Positions 37,657 to 47,050 of a stretch of DNA of 64,000 nucleotides are shown here, one piece after another. The stretch spans positions 744,001 to 808,000 of the forward strand of contig NZ_CANMED010000001.1 in the NCBI RefSeq assembly GCF_947496855.1. Direction: 5' to 3'. The translations under genes were made by a program, and so were the position numbers. The DNA is from an uncultured Aquimarina sp. GTDB lineage: Bacteria; Bacteroidota; Bacteroidia; Flavobacteriales; Flavobacteriaceae. Numbering within the stretch: position 1 is the first letter of the stretch; every line of letters starts with the position of its first letter. Below the pieces are notes generated by a model. It saw only the letters and a list, made by a program, of their open reading frames with translations. It did no database searches and was not told the DNA's origin.

Positions 37657-37990
37657 AAAGTATAAAAGATACCTTGTAATTGTTCAAATATAATATCCAT
37701 AGTCCTGAAAAATGTAACAAATATTACTATTTTCATATTAATAATAAATATATAAATTATCAATATTAAGGTCAATACGACTAAAAAATACATACACACA
37801 ATAGGGTATAACAATTTTAATTATTCTGTGGTTTATAATAACCGCTTTTATTCACAATCATTATCATTAATTTGTTTTCTATTACATAAATACTTTTGCC
37901 AACTTAAATTTAGTATCTTTCATTAGGTCAAAAAATTGAATAAACCATGGTGAAAGCAATTAAACCATATAAATCAAAAATCACTAAAAG
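37657..37990. other. Intergenic region between divergent methyltransferase and VOC genes
   Basis: This very AT-rich stretch holds no gene I can support. A TACTTTTG at 37891-37898 is a possible -7 box for the VOC gene, about 93 nt before its start. Confidence 0.4.
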
Positions 37991-38362
37991 ATGAAATTAG
38001 GAGCTTTTTCAATAAGTCTGAATGTAAAGGATATAAAGGTGTCTAAAGAATTTTACGAGAACTTAGGCTTTGAAGTTTTTGCAGGAGATATAGAAAAGAA
38101 TTATTTGATAATGAAAAATGAAAACTCTCTGGTTGGACTTTTTCAAGGAATGTTTGAAAACAACATCCTGACTTTCAATCCTGGTTGGGATACTGGGGCT
38201 AATACGCTCAAAAATTTTGATGATGTAAGAGAAATTCAAAAGTATTTGAAAAAGAAAGGCATAAAGTTAGAACAAGAGACAGATGAAAATTCTAGTGGTC
38301 CAGGAAGCATTGTAATAACTGATCCAGATGGAAATACAATTTTATTAGATCAACATATCTAA
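37991..38362 (+). CDS. VOC-family (glyoxalase/bleomycin-resistance fold) protein
   Basis: This 123-aa protein has the two beta-alpha-beta-beta-beta modules of VOC proteins: FSISLNVKDIKVSKEFYENLGF at the N-terminus (in part) and IVITDPDGNTILLDQH at the end, with the metal-ligand Glu replaced by Asp/Gln in the last strand. It has the form of a small single-domain member that dimerises. Its reaction is unknown. Confidence 0.88.
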   Translation: MKLGAFSISLNVKDIKVSKEFYENLGFEVFAGDIEKNYLIMKNENSLVGLFQGMFENNILTFNPGWDTGANTLKNFDDVREIQKYLKKKGIKLEQETDENSSGPGSIVITDPDGNTILLDQHI

Positions 38363-38472
38363 TACCAATTTCAAAGTTAAATTGACCTCATAGTTTTAAA
38401 AAACTCAAAGAAGTTAATAAGCTATGTCATTATGACTTATTTTTTGAAGTCATTTTTCCTTTCTTTGCAACT

Positions 38473-40587
38473 ATGCCAGAACAACAACAAATTCTAAGCA
38501 CTTTAAAAGAGTATTTCGGATACGACAGCTTTAGACCGTTACAACAAGAAATCATTGATTCTATATTCGAGGGATTGGATAATATGGTTATCATGCCAAC
38601 TGGTGGAGGAAAATCAATCTGTTACCAATTACCCGCGTTATTACTTCCCGGTATCACCTTAGTGATTTCTCCATTAATTGCATTAATGAAGGATCAGGTG
38701 GATGGGTTGCGAGCCAATGGTGTGCAAGCTGCTTTTGTAAATAGTAGTCAAAACGAAAATGAACAACAAGAAATATATCAAAAGCTTCTGGATAAAGATA
38801 TTAAGCTACTCTATGTTGCCCCTGAGAGTTTGAGTTTTTTGGACACAATACTTTCACAAATTACCATAAGTTTAATTGCTATTGACGAAGCGCATTGTAT
38901 ATCGGCGTGGGGTCATGATTTTAGACCAGCATATACACAACTTGGATACTTAAAAAACAGGTTTCCTGATACTCCAGTAATTGCGTTAACTGCAACAGCA
39001 GATAAGGCAACCCGACAAGATATTTGCAATCAACTAAACATACGTAATGCAAAACAATTTTTAGCTTCTTTTGATCGTAAAAACCTTAGCTTAGAAGTTC
39101 GTCCAGGAAATAAAAGAATCGAACAGATTATGGCTTTTCTTGAAGATAAACCTAACGATGTTGGTATTATCTATTGTTTAAGCAGAAAAACAACAGAAAT
39201 GTTGGCAGAAAAACTCCAGAGTCAAGGATTTATTGCCGAAGCTTATCATGCTGGTATAGATCATAAGAAAAGAGCTGAAGTACAGGAAGGTTTTATAAAT
39301 GATACCGTACAAATTGTATGTGCTACCATTGCTTTTGGTATGGGAATCGATAAATCTAATGTTCGCTGGGTGATTCATTATAATTTACCAAAAAACATAG
39401 AAGGGTATTATCAAGAAATTGGACGTGCCGGTCGCGATGGACTACCTTCTTCTACTCTACTATTTCACAGTTATGCTGATGTAGTACAATTACAAAAATT
39501 TGCAACTACATCTGGCAATCAAGAAGTGCAAATGGCCAAGTTGGATAGAATGAAGCAATACGCAGATTCGCTTAGTTGTCGGAGAAAAATATTGCTAAGC
39601 TATTTTGGAGAATTAATTGAAGAAGATTGCGGCAATTGCGATGTCTGTAAAAACCCTCCAAGTTTTATTGATGGAACTATTATCGCACAAAAAGCATTAT
39701 CTACAGTAGCAAGAATTAAAGAGGAAGAACCAATAGGAACTGTAATTGATGTTCTTAGAGGAGCTCAAAACGCAATGGTATTAGATAAAGGATATCAAAA
39801 CCTGAAAACCTATGGCATTGCTAATGATATTTCTTGGAGAGATTGGCAGCAATATATTATACAGTTGATTAATTTAGGATATCTAGAAATTGCTTTTCAT
39901 CTTAATAACAAGCTTAAACTGACTTCACTTTCTAAAAAAGTACTTTTTGAGGATGAAAAAGTTAGTTTAGCAAATCTTGCAGAATTTGAAAAAATTAAAG
40001 AAATAGCCGCTCAACAGGTTAAAAAAATAAAAGCAAGTACATTGTTCGATAAGTTACGTGAACTGCGCTTAGAACTAGCTAAAGAAGCTGGTATACCAGC
40101 ATATCAAATTTTTAATGATGCATCCTTAAAAGAAATGGAAAAATCCAGACCTATGAGTGATGATGATTTCATGCAAATTAACGGTGTAGGTAAACTGAAA
40201 ATGCAAAACTATGGATACCAATTCATAAAAGCTATCATTGACTTTTCTGCAGAAAAAACTAAAAAGAAGAAGAAAACCAATAAAAATAAAGGAAATTCTC
40301 ATAAAGAAACCTTGAACCTGTATCAGAAAGGATTATCAATAGAAGAAATTGCGCAAGAAAGAAAATTAGCCCAGTCTACCGTCTTTTCTCATATCATGAA
40401 ATTATACAATGATGGCGAAGACATTGATCTAAAACAATTTATAAATAAAGAAGATATCATTTCGGTAAAAGAAGCAAAAAAAGTACTGGATAATCCAGAA
40501 ACCTTAAAATCCTATTTTGAACATTTCGAACAAGCCATGGATTACAATACTATTAAACTGGCTTTGACAATTTTGGAAAACGAATAA
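38473..40587 (+). CDS. recQ: ATP-dependent DNA helicase RecQ
   Basis: This 704-aa protein has Walker A in MPTGGGKSICYQLP, DEAH (IDEAHCISAWGHDFR), motif VI EIGRAGRDGLPS and the zinc ligands in CRRKILLSYFGE/CGNCDVC. A winged-helix domain, an HRDC domain (about 525-600) and a C-terminal helix-turn-helix-like extension rich in Lys follow, the last common in Bacteroidota RecQ. It unwinds DNA for recombination repair. Confidence 0.95.
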   Translation: MPEQQQILSTLKEYFGYDSFRPLQQEIIDSIFEGLDNMVIMPTGGGKSICYQLPALLLPGITLVISPLIALMKDQVDGLRANGVQAAFVNSSQNENEQQEIYQKLLDKDIKLLYVAPESLSFLDTILSQITISLIAIDEAHCISAWGHDFRPAYTQLGYLKNRFPDTPVIALTATADKATRQDICNQLNIRNAKQFLASFDRKNLSLEVRPGNKRIEQIMAFLEDKPNDVGIIYCLSRKTTEMLAEKLQSQGFIAEAYHAGIDHKKRAEVQEGFINDTVQIVCATIAFGMGIDKSNVRWVIHYNLPKNIEGYYQEIGRAGRDGLPSSTLLFHSYADVVQLQKFATTSGNQEVQMAKLDRMKQYADSLSCRRKILLSYFGELIEEDCGNCDVCKNPPSFIDGTIIAQKALSTVARIKEEEPIGTVIDVLRGAQNAMVLDKGYQNLKTYGIANDISWRDWQQYIIQLINLGYLEIAFHLNNKLKLTSLSKKVLFEDEKVSLANLAEFEKIKEIAAQQVKKIKASTLFDKLRELRLELAKEAGIPAYQIFNDASLKEMEKSRPMSDDDFMQINGVGKLKMQNYGYQFIKAIIDFSAEKTKKKKKTNKNKGNSHKETLNLYQKGLSIEEIAQERKLAQSTVFSHIMKLYNDGEDIDLKQFINKEDIISVKEAKKVLDNPETLKSYFEHFEQAMDYNTIKLALTILENE

Positions 40588-40596
40588 TCATAATAG

Positions 40597-41250
40597 TTAA
40601 TTTTTAGTAATCGGAATCATATGGTAAAATGGCCCATGATCACAACCATCAGTGACTTGAGCTAGACCTGTTTCTATCAAAAACATCTTATGTTTGATAG
40701 AAAAATAAATATTTACTAAGGCTTGATACAGCAAACAATTTTCATGCATATCAGAGCCTCCATTACAACAAAAACCATGTGATTGTATTTGAGGTAAAGA
40801 GAATTTTTCACTTCTATACACCCTATCAGATACATTGACTTCTAAATATATCTTATTATCAATTGGATCTACCATTTGATTAAATTTCAGAACCTCTTTT
40901 AATGCGTAATAGTTATCACTTTCTAATAGTTTTTTCACATTTTCATAAATAGATTTTTGTTCTGCAACCGTAAATTGACCGGCTTCTTCGCTTGGTGACA
41001 GAATTATTTCATTTAACAATTCTCCATCTATGGAACGTATCTTTTGTAACGAAGACCCTAAAGCTAAACAACAAGAATATTCACTATAGATAATAAGATA
41101 ATATAACCCATCTTCAGAAACTGCGGGAAAATTATCCAAAACCAAATTATCTCCATAATGGTCAACAAAAGGTTTGAAGGTTTTTTCTTGAGCGATTAAT
41201 AACTTACTCGTAATTAACAATAACAGAAAAAGAAATAATTTATGTTTCAT
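40597..41250 (-). CDS. Secreted protein of unknown function
   Basis: This protein of about 217 aa starts MKHKLFLFLLLLITSKLLIAQ, a clear signal peptide. The mature part has Cys pairs CCLA, FCCNGG and single Cys in ENCL and DGCDHG, so disulfides are likely. I recognise no family. It is convergent with recQ, 9 nt from its stop, and no terminator is seen between them. I use ATG 41250; a TTG one codon upstream is in frame. Confidence 0.6.
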   Translation of the reverse strand: MKHKLFLFLLLLITSKLLIAQEKTFKPFVDHYGDNLVLDNFPAVSEDGLYYLIIYSEYSCCLALGSSLQKIRSIDGELLNEIILSPSEEAGQFTVAEQKSIYENVKKLLESDNYYALKEVLKFNQMVDPIDNKIYLEVNVSDRVYRSEKFSLPQIQSHGFCCNGGSDMHENCLLYQALVNIYFSIKHKMFLIETGLAQVTDGCDHGPFYHMIPITKN

Positions 41251-41335
41251 CAATTTCTAACATCAAATTAGCTTATAAAATATATTTCAAACTTCTTAAA
41301 ATATTTATCTTAATCATACGCTGTAAACAGTGATA

Positions 41336-42469
41336 TTACTTATAACTTTTCAAAATATCGGCTACAATCGTTTTAGAATCATTAAAGATTGTTCCTAGAA
41401 TCCCACCAAGTTTGTAGGTATCAAAACCAACAAAAAACATGCCTTTATGTTTTCCTTTTCCAATTATATTTTTAGGAATACCATATTTATCTAATAATCC
41501 TTCTGTATTTTCTATAAACTGTTCTATTTTAGCACGATATCCAGTGGCAAGAATTACAACATCTGCCTCTAATTTAGTTCCATCTTTTAGCCGTACGCCC
41601 TTCTCATAAAATAAGTCTATATCGCCTATCACCTTTATTTTACCCGATTTTATTTGCTTTACTGTGCCCAAATCAATAATCGGTGTTTTTCCAGTTTGTT
41701 TTAGATGAATAATAGGATCTTTTTTAGAAATTGAAATTCCATACTTAGAAAGATCACCAATAATAAATCTTCTTACTTGCTTACCAATCCATCTTCCTAA
41801 TCCGAAAGGTAACTTCTCTAATTTTTTAGCTGTAGTTTGAACAGGTCTGCCATTAATATCTCTAGGAACAATAAGCAATGAACTTCTTACAGAAATGGTT
41901 ACATCAATATCGTATTCACTAAGATCAAGCGCCAATTCGGCACCTGTATTTCCCATTCCTACTATCAATATTTTCTTTCCTTTAAAAGGTACTACATTTT
42001 TATAATTTCGACTATGAATAATTTCTCCTTTATAATCTTCCTGATTCTCCCAAACAGGATAGAAAGGGACTCTATTTACACCAGTAGCAAGAATAACATT
42101 TTCTGTGTGGTAGTTTTGTTTATTAGTGATCACATTCCAATGATCCTCTTCCCTCTTTATAGATTGGACTTCAATATTAAATTGAGGATTTATGTCAAAA
42201 TGCTTAGCATAATCCTCATAATATTGAGCTAGTTTGGCTTTCGGAACATATCTAGGATATTCATCAGGAAATTCTAAATGAGGTAAATGCGAAAGTTCTT
42301 TCACCGTATGTAATAATAACCTATCATAGTGATGATGCCAACTCCAAGCTATTTTATTTGTTTTCTCAACTATTTCAAAATGAATATTTTTTTTCCTAAA
42401 ACGCCCTGCAATTGCGAGACCTGCTGGTCCTGCTCCAATAATTAAATTTTTAATCTCTTTAACTTCCAT
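41336..42469 (-). CDS. Flavin-containing monooxygenase-like NAD(P)/FAD oxidoreductase
   Basis: This 377-aa protein has the FAD motif IIGAGPAGLAIAGRF (about residues 10-24) and the NADPH motif ILIVGMGNTGAELA (about 170). The end of the FMO fingerprint is seen as ATGYRAKIEQF. It groups with the FMO/Baeyer-Villiger-like oxidoreductases that act on amines, sulfides or ketones. The MOSC-domain gene starts 3 nt upstream and the TruA-like gene overlaps that, so all three form one operon. Confidence 0.85.
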   Translation of the reverse strand: MEVKEIKNLIIGAGPAGLAIAGRFRKKNIHFEIVEKTNKIAWSWHHHYDRLLLHTVKELSHLPHLEFPDEYPRYVPKAKLAQYYEDYAKHFDINPQFNIEVQSIKREEDHWNVITNKQNYHTENVILATGVNRVPFYPVWENQEDYKGEIIHSRNYKNVVPFKGKKILIVGMGNTGAELALDLSEYDIDVTISVRSSLLIVPRDINGRPVQTTAKKLEKLPFGLGRWIGKQVRRFIIGDLSKYGISISKKDPIIHLKQTGKTPIIDLGTVKQIKSGKIKVIGDIDLFYEKGVRLKDGTKLEADVVILATGYRAKIEQFIENTEGLLDKYGIPKNIIGKGKHKGMFFVGFDTYKLGGILGTIFNDSKTIVADILKSYK

Positions 42470-42472
42470 AAC

Positions 42473-43123
42473 TTACTCAGAAATAGAACTTCCATATCGA
42501 TTCAGTATACTTTTTTTATTATTTACAGTAACAAAAGGATTATCAAGTGCCCTTTTTGCTAAAGCTAAATGTGAGTTTTGATCGTATAATAAGGCATACA
42601 TATCGCGAATCGATATTCCTTCCTTATGCATTTCTTTTGGTATCAGAATGTCGTCTATTTTGACTTCTCCAGCAGTCAAAACTCTTAGATATACACCTGG
42701 CATCATTGCTTTAATAAACTGTTTTAAAATAGTTTGCGTTCCAAAACGCACTCCTAGTTTAAAACAAGGTTGTCTTGGTTGAGAAACCTGAACTATAGCA
42801 TTTCCTAATTGATATACATCCCCTATTTTAATAAGACGCTCATCAAGACCTAAAACTGTTATATTTTCACCAAACATGCCATAATTCCATTTCAGATCAG
42901 GATATTTTTCTTTCCAATATGGATAATGTTCTGCTGCATATAAATAACACGCTTTATCTACTCCACCGTGAACACGCCTATCAATAACGTGATCTCCTTT
43001 TACATCTTCTGTATCAAGAAAAATCGGTTTATCAACAGGGTATTTATAGATTCCGGTTTTCACTTCTTTTCCCCTCCACGAAATAGTTTGAGGTTCTCCA
43101 ATATTAGTAGATACTACTTTCAT
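42473..43123 (-). CDS. MOSC domain protein
   Basis: This 216-aa protein carries the MOSC sequence: GDHVIDRRVHGGVDKACYLYA (in part), GMFGENITV, YQLGNAIVQVSQPRQPCFKLG with the conserved Cys. MOSC proteins bind molybdenum cofactor and can reduce N-hydroxylated compounds (YiiM-like). Its ATG overlaps the TGA of the TruA-like gene (ATGA). Confidence 0.88.
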   Translation of the reverse strand: MKVVSTNIGEPQTISWRGKEVKTGIYKYPVDKPIFLDTEDVKGDHVIDRRVHGGVDKACYLYAAEHYPYWKEKYPDLKWNYGMFGENITVLGLDERLIKIGDVYQLGNAIVQVSQPRQPCFKLGVRFGTQTILKQFIKAMMPGVYLRVLTAGEVKIDDILIPKEMHKEGISIRDMYALLYDQNSHLALAKRALDNPFVTVNNKKSILNRYGSSISE

Positions 43124-43917
43124 GATATTTCCTTTTTAAGTGTTACAGAGTTTAAGATCAACCCAGAACCTGGAACAATATGTTCTAAAGTAATCTCTTC
43201 GGCCTTTGGATCTAATGTACGTTTAATAAAATCTATATCAGTTTTCCCTTTTCCTAAATCTAATAATGCTCCCATCATCAATCGAATTTGGTTTCTTTTG
43301 AACCCTTCTCCCTTTACTCTTAATAAATAACTCTCTTTGGGAAAAAAACTAGCTGTATATAATGTATTTCTAACTATTTCACATTGTGTGATCTCTCCCT
43401 GTAAAATGGTATGTTCATTCGGTCTATGGCAATATGATCTAAAATTATGCTTTCCTTCAAACAATTTAGCCGCCGTTATCATCAAACTAATATCCAGTTC
43501 TTCCATAACATTATACATAAATGGAGCACTAAAAGGATGGAATTTTTCTCCATAAGAAAACAGATATATATATTCTTTAATCTTAGGATGTTGTATAATA
43601 TTAAAACGTTCGTCTGTTTCCTGTATACTGATTGCCCTTATATCCTGAGGTAAATTTTGATTAAATAAATCAAAAAAGTCCTTTAGTTCCAATGGCGTAT
43701 GATCTACAAATAATTCTACATAAGCTTCATTTGCTGAAACTTTAGCATCTGTGCGTCCAGCTGCTAATATCTTAAAATCTTTAGTCTCCAATACATAATT
43801 TATAGTACGTTCTACCATTCGTTGTAAAGTATTCACTTTTGGCTGTTTTTGCCACCCATGATATCTAAATCCTAAATATTGAAGTTGAATGATATAATAG
43901 AATCGTTTTCGAAACAT
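43120..43917 (-). CDS. truA: TruA-family pseudouridine synthase, divergent copy
   Basis: This 265-aa protein has the TruA fold, with the catalytic Asp in AAGRTDAKVSA (about residue 57). Canonical TruA reads AGRTDAGVHA, so the Gly-Val-His part is changed here to Lys-Val-Ser. YLGFRYHGWQKQP and FRSYCHRPNE are the other family motifs. It may be the ordinary TruA of this genome or a specialised paralogue; nothing in the window decides this. It heads the operon with the MOSC and FMO genes, overlapping the first by four bases. Confidence 0.8.
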   Translation of the reverse strand: MFRKRFYYIIQLQYLGFRYHGWQKQPKVNTLQRMVERTINYVLETKDFKILAAGRTDAKVSANEAYVELFVDHTPLELKDFFDLFNQNLPQDIRAISIQETDERFNIIQHPKIKEYIYLFSYGEKFHPFSAPFMYNVMEELDISLMITAAKLFEGKHNFRSYCHRPNEHTILQGEITQCEIVRNTLYTASFFPKESYLLRVKGEGFKRNQIRLMMGALLDLGKGKTDIDFIKRTLDPKAEEITLEHIVPGSGLILNSVTLKKEIS

Positions 43918-44069
43918 CTTAACTTTTATTTATAAGCATTCGAATATAGATAAATTATGCATTTCATCGATTATAAGATGTTTTTTAATAAGAAAATAAT
44001 ATAAAATCAACTTTATAAATTATTATATTTGAGTAAATCTAAATAATAATTTAAAAAATCAACTTAGTT

Positions 44070-44447
44070 ATGGTTAAAGCAAAATATCAAGATGTTTTGG
44101 ATCTAGGACAAGAATTAAATATCCAAAATGGAGACGTTTCTGAAGATAATGGAGTCCTTAAAGTAAAAGGAACTGCAAATACTCAATATGAAAAAAATCA
44201 GCTTTGGGATAAAATAAAAGAAATCGGAGGAGAAGCTCCAGCGGATATTGTAGCGGATATTGATGTAGCAGATAACTCTATATATCACAGACATACAGTA
44301 AAAAGTGGAGAATCTTTAAGTAAAATAGCAAAGCATTACTTTAAAGATCCTATGAAGTACAAAGAGATTTTTGCTGCAAACACTCATATTCTTAAAAACC
44401 CTGATGTTATTCATCCTGATCAAGAATTAATTATTCCTAATCTATAA
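44070..44447 (+). CDS. BON-LysM peptidoglycan-binding protein (YgaU-like)
   Basis: This 125-aa protein has an N-terminal BON-like region (about 5-55: VLKVKGTANTQYEKNQLWDKI) and a C-terminal LysM domain (YHRHTVKSGESLSKIAKHYF...IHPDQELIIP). YgaU relatives bind peptidoglycan or K+. No signal peptide is visible. It is a single-gene unit with its own terminator. Confidence 0.88.
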   Translation: MVKAKYQDVLDLGQELNIQNGDVSEDNGVLKVKGTANTQYEKNQLWDKIKEIGGEAPADIVADIDVADNSIYHRHTVKSGESLSKIAKHYFKDPMKYKEIFAANTHILKNPDVIHPDQELIIPNL

Positions 44448-44478
44448 GATACATTTTAGTACATATTTTATATACAGA

Positions 44479-44511
44479 GGCTTTCCAAAAATTATTGGAA
44501 GGCCTTTTTTT
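44479..44511 (+). terminator. Intrinsic terminator after the BON-LysM gene
   Basis: GGCTTTCCAA pairs with TTGGAAGGCC with one mismatch, followed by seven T. Confidence 0.85.
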
Positions 44512-44660
44512 CGCTAAATATTCATTGAAAATTGTAATCATCATGATACCAAAAGAATAAAACATAGGTGTTTGTTAAAAAATACTGGTCAAAAACAATA
44601 AAATGCTTAACTTTGAGGTTTTACCGTAATAAACGTCCCGTCAAAAATTTGTAAATAATT

Positions 44661-44981
44661 ATGAAATCAATTTTATTTTCATTCTTCTTAATGTTCACAA
44701 TATTTGGTTATGGGCAAGCTTTATCCAAAACGAAAATTATTTTTGAATCCAAAAAAGTTGTGGTAATGAACAACGGTAAGGAATATAAGATTCTTAAAGA
44801 AACGCCTTTATATGCTGTAACTGATACGTCTATCCCCTTAAGATATATTATCAAAAACAAAACACTTATTCTCAATCGAGTACTATTGGTTAAGGAAGCG
44901 GACGAAAAAAAAGAACTTATAGAATGGATAAAAGGAAAAATGACATTCTATGAACTTAGAGAATCTAAAGACTCAGAGTAA
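44661..44981 (+). CDS. Small secreted protein of unknown function
   Basis: This 106-aa protein has a signal peptide (MKSILFSFFLMFTIFGYGQ). The rest is short, basic and acidic by turns, with no Cys and no membrane segment, and ends KGKMTFYELRESKDSE. I recognise no family. It stands alone and converges with cmk, 33 nt apart. Confidence 0.55.
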   Translation: MKSILFSFFLMFTIFGYGQALSKTKIIFESKKVVVMNNGKEYKILKETPLYAVTDTSIPLRYIIKNKTLILNRVLLVKEADEKKELIEWIKGKMTFYELRESKDSE

Positions 44982-45014
44982 ATTTAAAGACAATTTTTAC
45001 TATTTTGATCAGTG

Positions 45015-45716
45015 TTAATTAGCTTTTTTAGCAATTGCACCGTTTGCTATAGTTAATATTTGATCAAATTGTTCTACAAGAGTAAGATTAGAATTATCAA
45101 TTACTACAGAATCTTCAGCTTTACGAAGAGGAGAGTCTTTTCTTGTACTATCGATATGATCTCTATTAACTACGTTTTTCAGAACATCTTCATAAGTTAC
45201 ATTTTCACCTCTTTCTAAAAGTTCATTATATCTTCGTTCAGCCCTATCTTTTGCAGTTGCTGTCATAAATAATTTCAATTCTGCATTCGGAAAAACAACT
45301 GTTCCAATATCTCTGCCATCCATTACTATTCCTCTGTCTTTACCCATCAATTGCTGCTGTTCTACTAACTTTTTTCTAACCATTGATATAGCAGCAATAG
45401 GGCTTACTTGTCTAGAAACTTTTAATGTTCTTATTTCTTTTTCAACATTTTCATCATTAAGCATTACTTCTGCAAGTCCTGTTTTAGAACTAACTTCAAA
45501 CCTAATATTAATTAAAGGAAGGCTCTTTTCCAAAGCTTTGCTATCAATTTCAGATTCATTGATAAACTTATGTCGCATCGCGTATAAAGTAACTGCGCGA
45601 TACATAGCTCCAGTATCCACATAAATATACCCTAATTCTTTTGCCAATTGTCTTGCTACAGTACTTTTACCTGTAGAAGAATGACCATCTATTGCAATGA
45701 TTATTTTTGTGTCCAC
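45015..45716 (-). CDS. cmk: Cytidylate kinase
   Basis: This 233-aa protein phosphorylates CMP and dCMP. It has the P-loop IAIDGHSSTGKSTVARQL (about residues 6-23), DTGAMYRAVTLYA, DGRDIGTVVFP and the RDHIDSTRKDSPL motif near the C-terminus. The start codon is GTG at 45716, two bases after the PorQ stop, so the two genes form one operon. No in-frame ATG lies upstream. Confidence 0.93.
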   Translation of the reverse strand: MDTKIIIAIDGHSSTGKSTVARQLAKELGYIYVDTGAMYRAVTLYAMRHKFINESEIDSKALEKSLPLINIRFEVSSKTGLAEVMLNDENVEKEIRTLKVSRQVSPIAAISMVRKKLVEQQQLMGKDRGIVMDGRDIGTVVFPNAELKLFMTATAKDRAERRYNELLERGENVTYEDVLKNVVNRDHIDSTRKDSPLRKAEDSVVIDNSNLTLVEQFDQILTIANGAIAKKAN

Positions 45717-45718
45717 TA

Positions 45719-46735
45719 TTAAAGATTTACATTTACACCAAAAGTACTAGAAGAAGCTGCAGAATTATAACGAGCATAGGAATAAGCAAATTTAAATTTT
45801 CCGAGTTTTAAAGAAAAACCGCCGCTAAGTCCTGCAAAAGATCGTTGATCCACTATCCTTAATTCTTCTGATCTTCTGAAATTATATCCCAGCCGGATAT
45901 TAAATCCACTTTCTGGAAAAAACTCCAGTCCTACTACAACGTGCCGTAACGCATTATTAAAAAAACTAGGATCATCTGGTTCCACATTTCCTTCTAAATC
46001 CGTAATATCACGCGCAGGATTTTGGAATGCAACATCCCATACCTGCAGATTTTCAAGAGTCAAATTCCATCGAATAGGTACATTTTTTAATGTTTGAGCA
46101 AAGCCCATATCCACAGATAATGGTAAATCTTCTCTTGTATTTTCATACGTAGTAAATTGTGTTCCTAGGTTACGAACTGCCAATCCAAAATCAAATTTTG
46201 AATCAGGATTATGATATATCAATCCTAAATCTAATGCTCCTCCTAAAGATGTATATTGTTCTAACTTAGAAGAAATAAATTTTCCACTGGCACCTACATG
46301 AAAATTCGAATTAGGTATGGCATACCCATATCCCAAGGATATTGCTACTTCACCAGCTCCAAAATCTCCAGTTTCATTTCCAAATTCATCAAAACCATCA
46401 AACTTACCATAATTTATATAGGTAATTCCGGCATGAAATACTCGTCTTTTTTCACCAAAAGCTTTTGCATATGACACCGATCCGTAGTTAACATCAGCAA
46501 TATAATTCACGTAGTTTACAGCTAATTGATTATCCATTTCAATATTAATTGCCGCTGGATTAAGCATCGCAGAAGTGGGATCCGAATTATAACCAGTAAC
46601 ATACTTACCACCTAGTGCTGCCTGTCTTGGTGATGAAACCAAATTCAAGAATTGATAGGTATATCTCCCTCCTATTTGTGAATAGGTCAAAGCGGTAAAA
46701 AAAAGTATTACCAGAAATATGTATTTACGCATCAT
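45719..46735 (-). CDS. porQ: Type IX secretion protein PorQ
   Basis: This protein of about 338 aa has a signal peptide (ending LTYSQ) followed by a PorV/PorQ-type beta-barrel: FLNLVSSPRQAALGGKYVT, DPTSAMLNPAA, ALRHVVVGLEFFPE and a final FGVNVNL. PorQ is an outer-membrane part of the T9SS attachment complex. The frame is open a little further upstream, to a TTG at 46744, but ATG 46735 is more likely. It precedes cmk, an order often seen in Bacteroidota. Confidence 0.85.
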   Translation of the reverse strand: MMRKYIFLVILFFTALTYSQIGGRYTYQFLNLVSSPRQAALGGKYVTGYNSDPTSAMLNPAAINIEMDNQLAVNYVNYIADVNYGSVSYAKAFGEKRRVFHAGITYINYGKFDGFDEFGNETGDFGAGEVAISLGYGYAIPNSNFHVGASGKFISSKLEQYTSLGGALDLGLIYHNPDSKFDFGLAVRNLGTQFTTYENTREDLPLSVDMGFAQTLKNVPIRWNLTLENLQVWDVAFQNPARDITDLEGNVEPDDPSFFNNALRHVVVGLEFFPESGFNIRLGYNFRRSEELRIVDQRSFAGLSGGFSLKLGKFKFAYSYARYNSAASSSTFGVNVNL

Positions 46736-46744
46736 TAGCAGCAA

Positions 46745-47050
46745 AAATAAAAGAAACTATCTGGAAAACGATAGTAAGTGATAAAAATTTTACGAGGCAT
46801 TAAATAAAACCTAAGACATACTTAAAAATAATACCGGATAAAAATTTATTAACAGTTTTGCTCTACCTATTATTAAATCATATTTTTAAATAAAAATTCA
46901 AACAAAACACTAACTATCAGATACTTAAAAAACAACCAACAATATTATATCTATATAAGAGTTATCATGGATTAGCAACCCAAATGTATGAATATGATCG
47001 AACTATTATATATTTATACAACTCAAATCAATCTAACTTAACTAACAACT
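46745..47050. other. Divergent intergenic region between porQ and the MreB-like gene
   Basis: This AT-rich stretch of 306 nt must hold promoters for both genes. A minus-strand TACATTTG (46988-46981) fits the -7 consensus, but no good -33 is seen. Confidence 0.4.
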
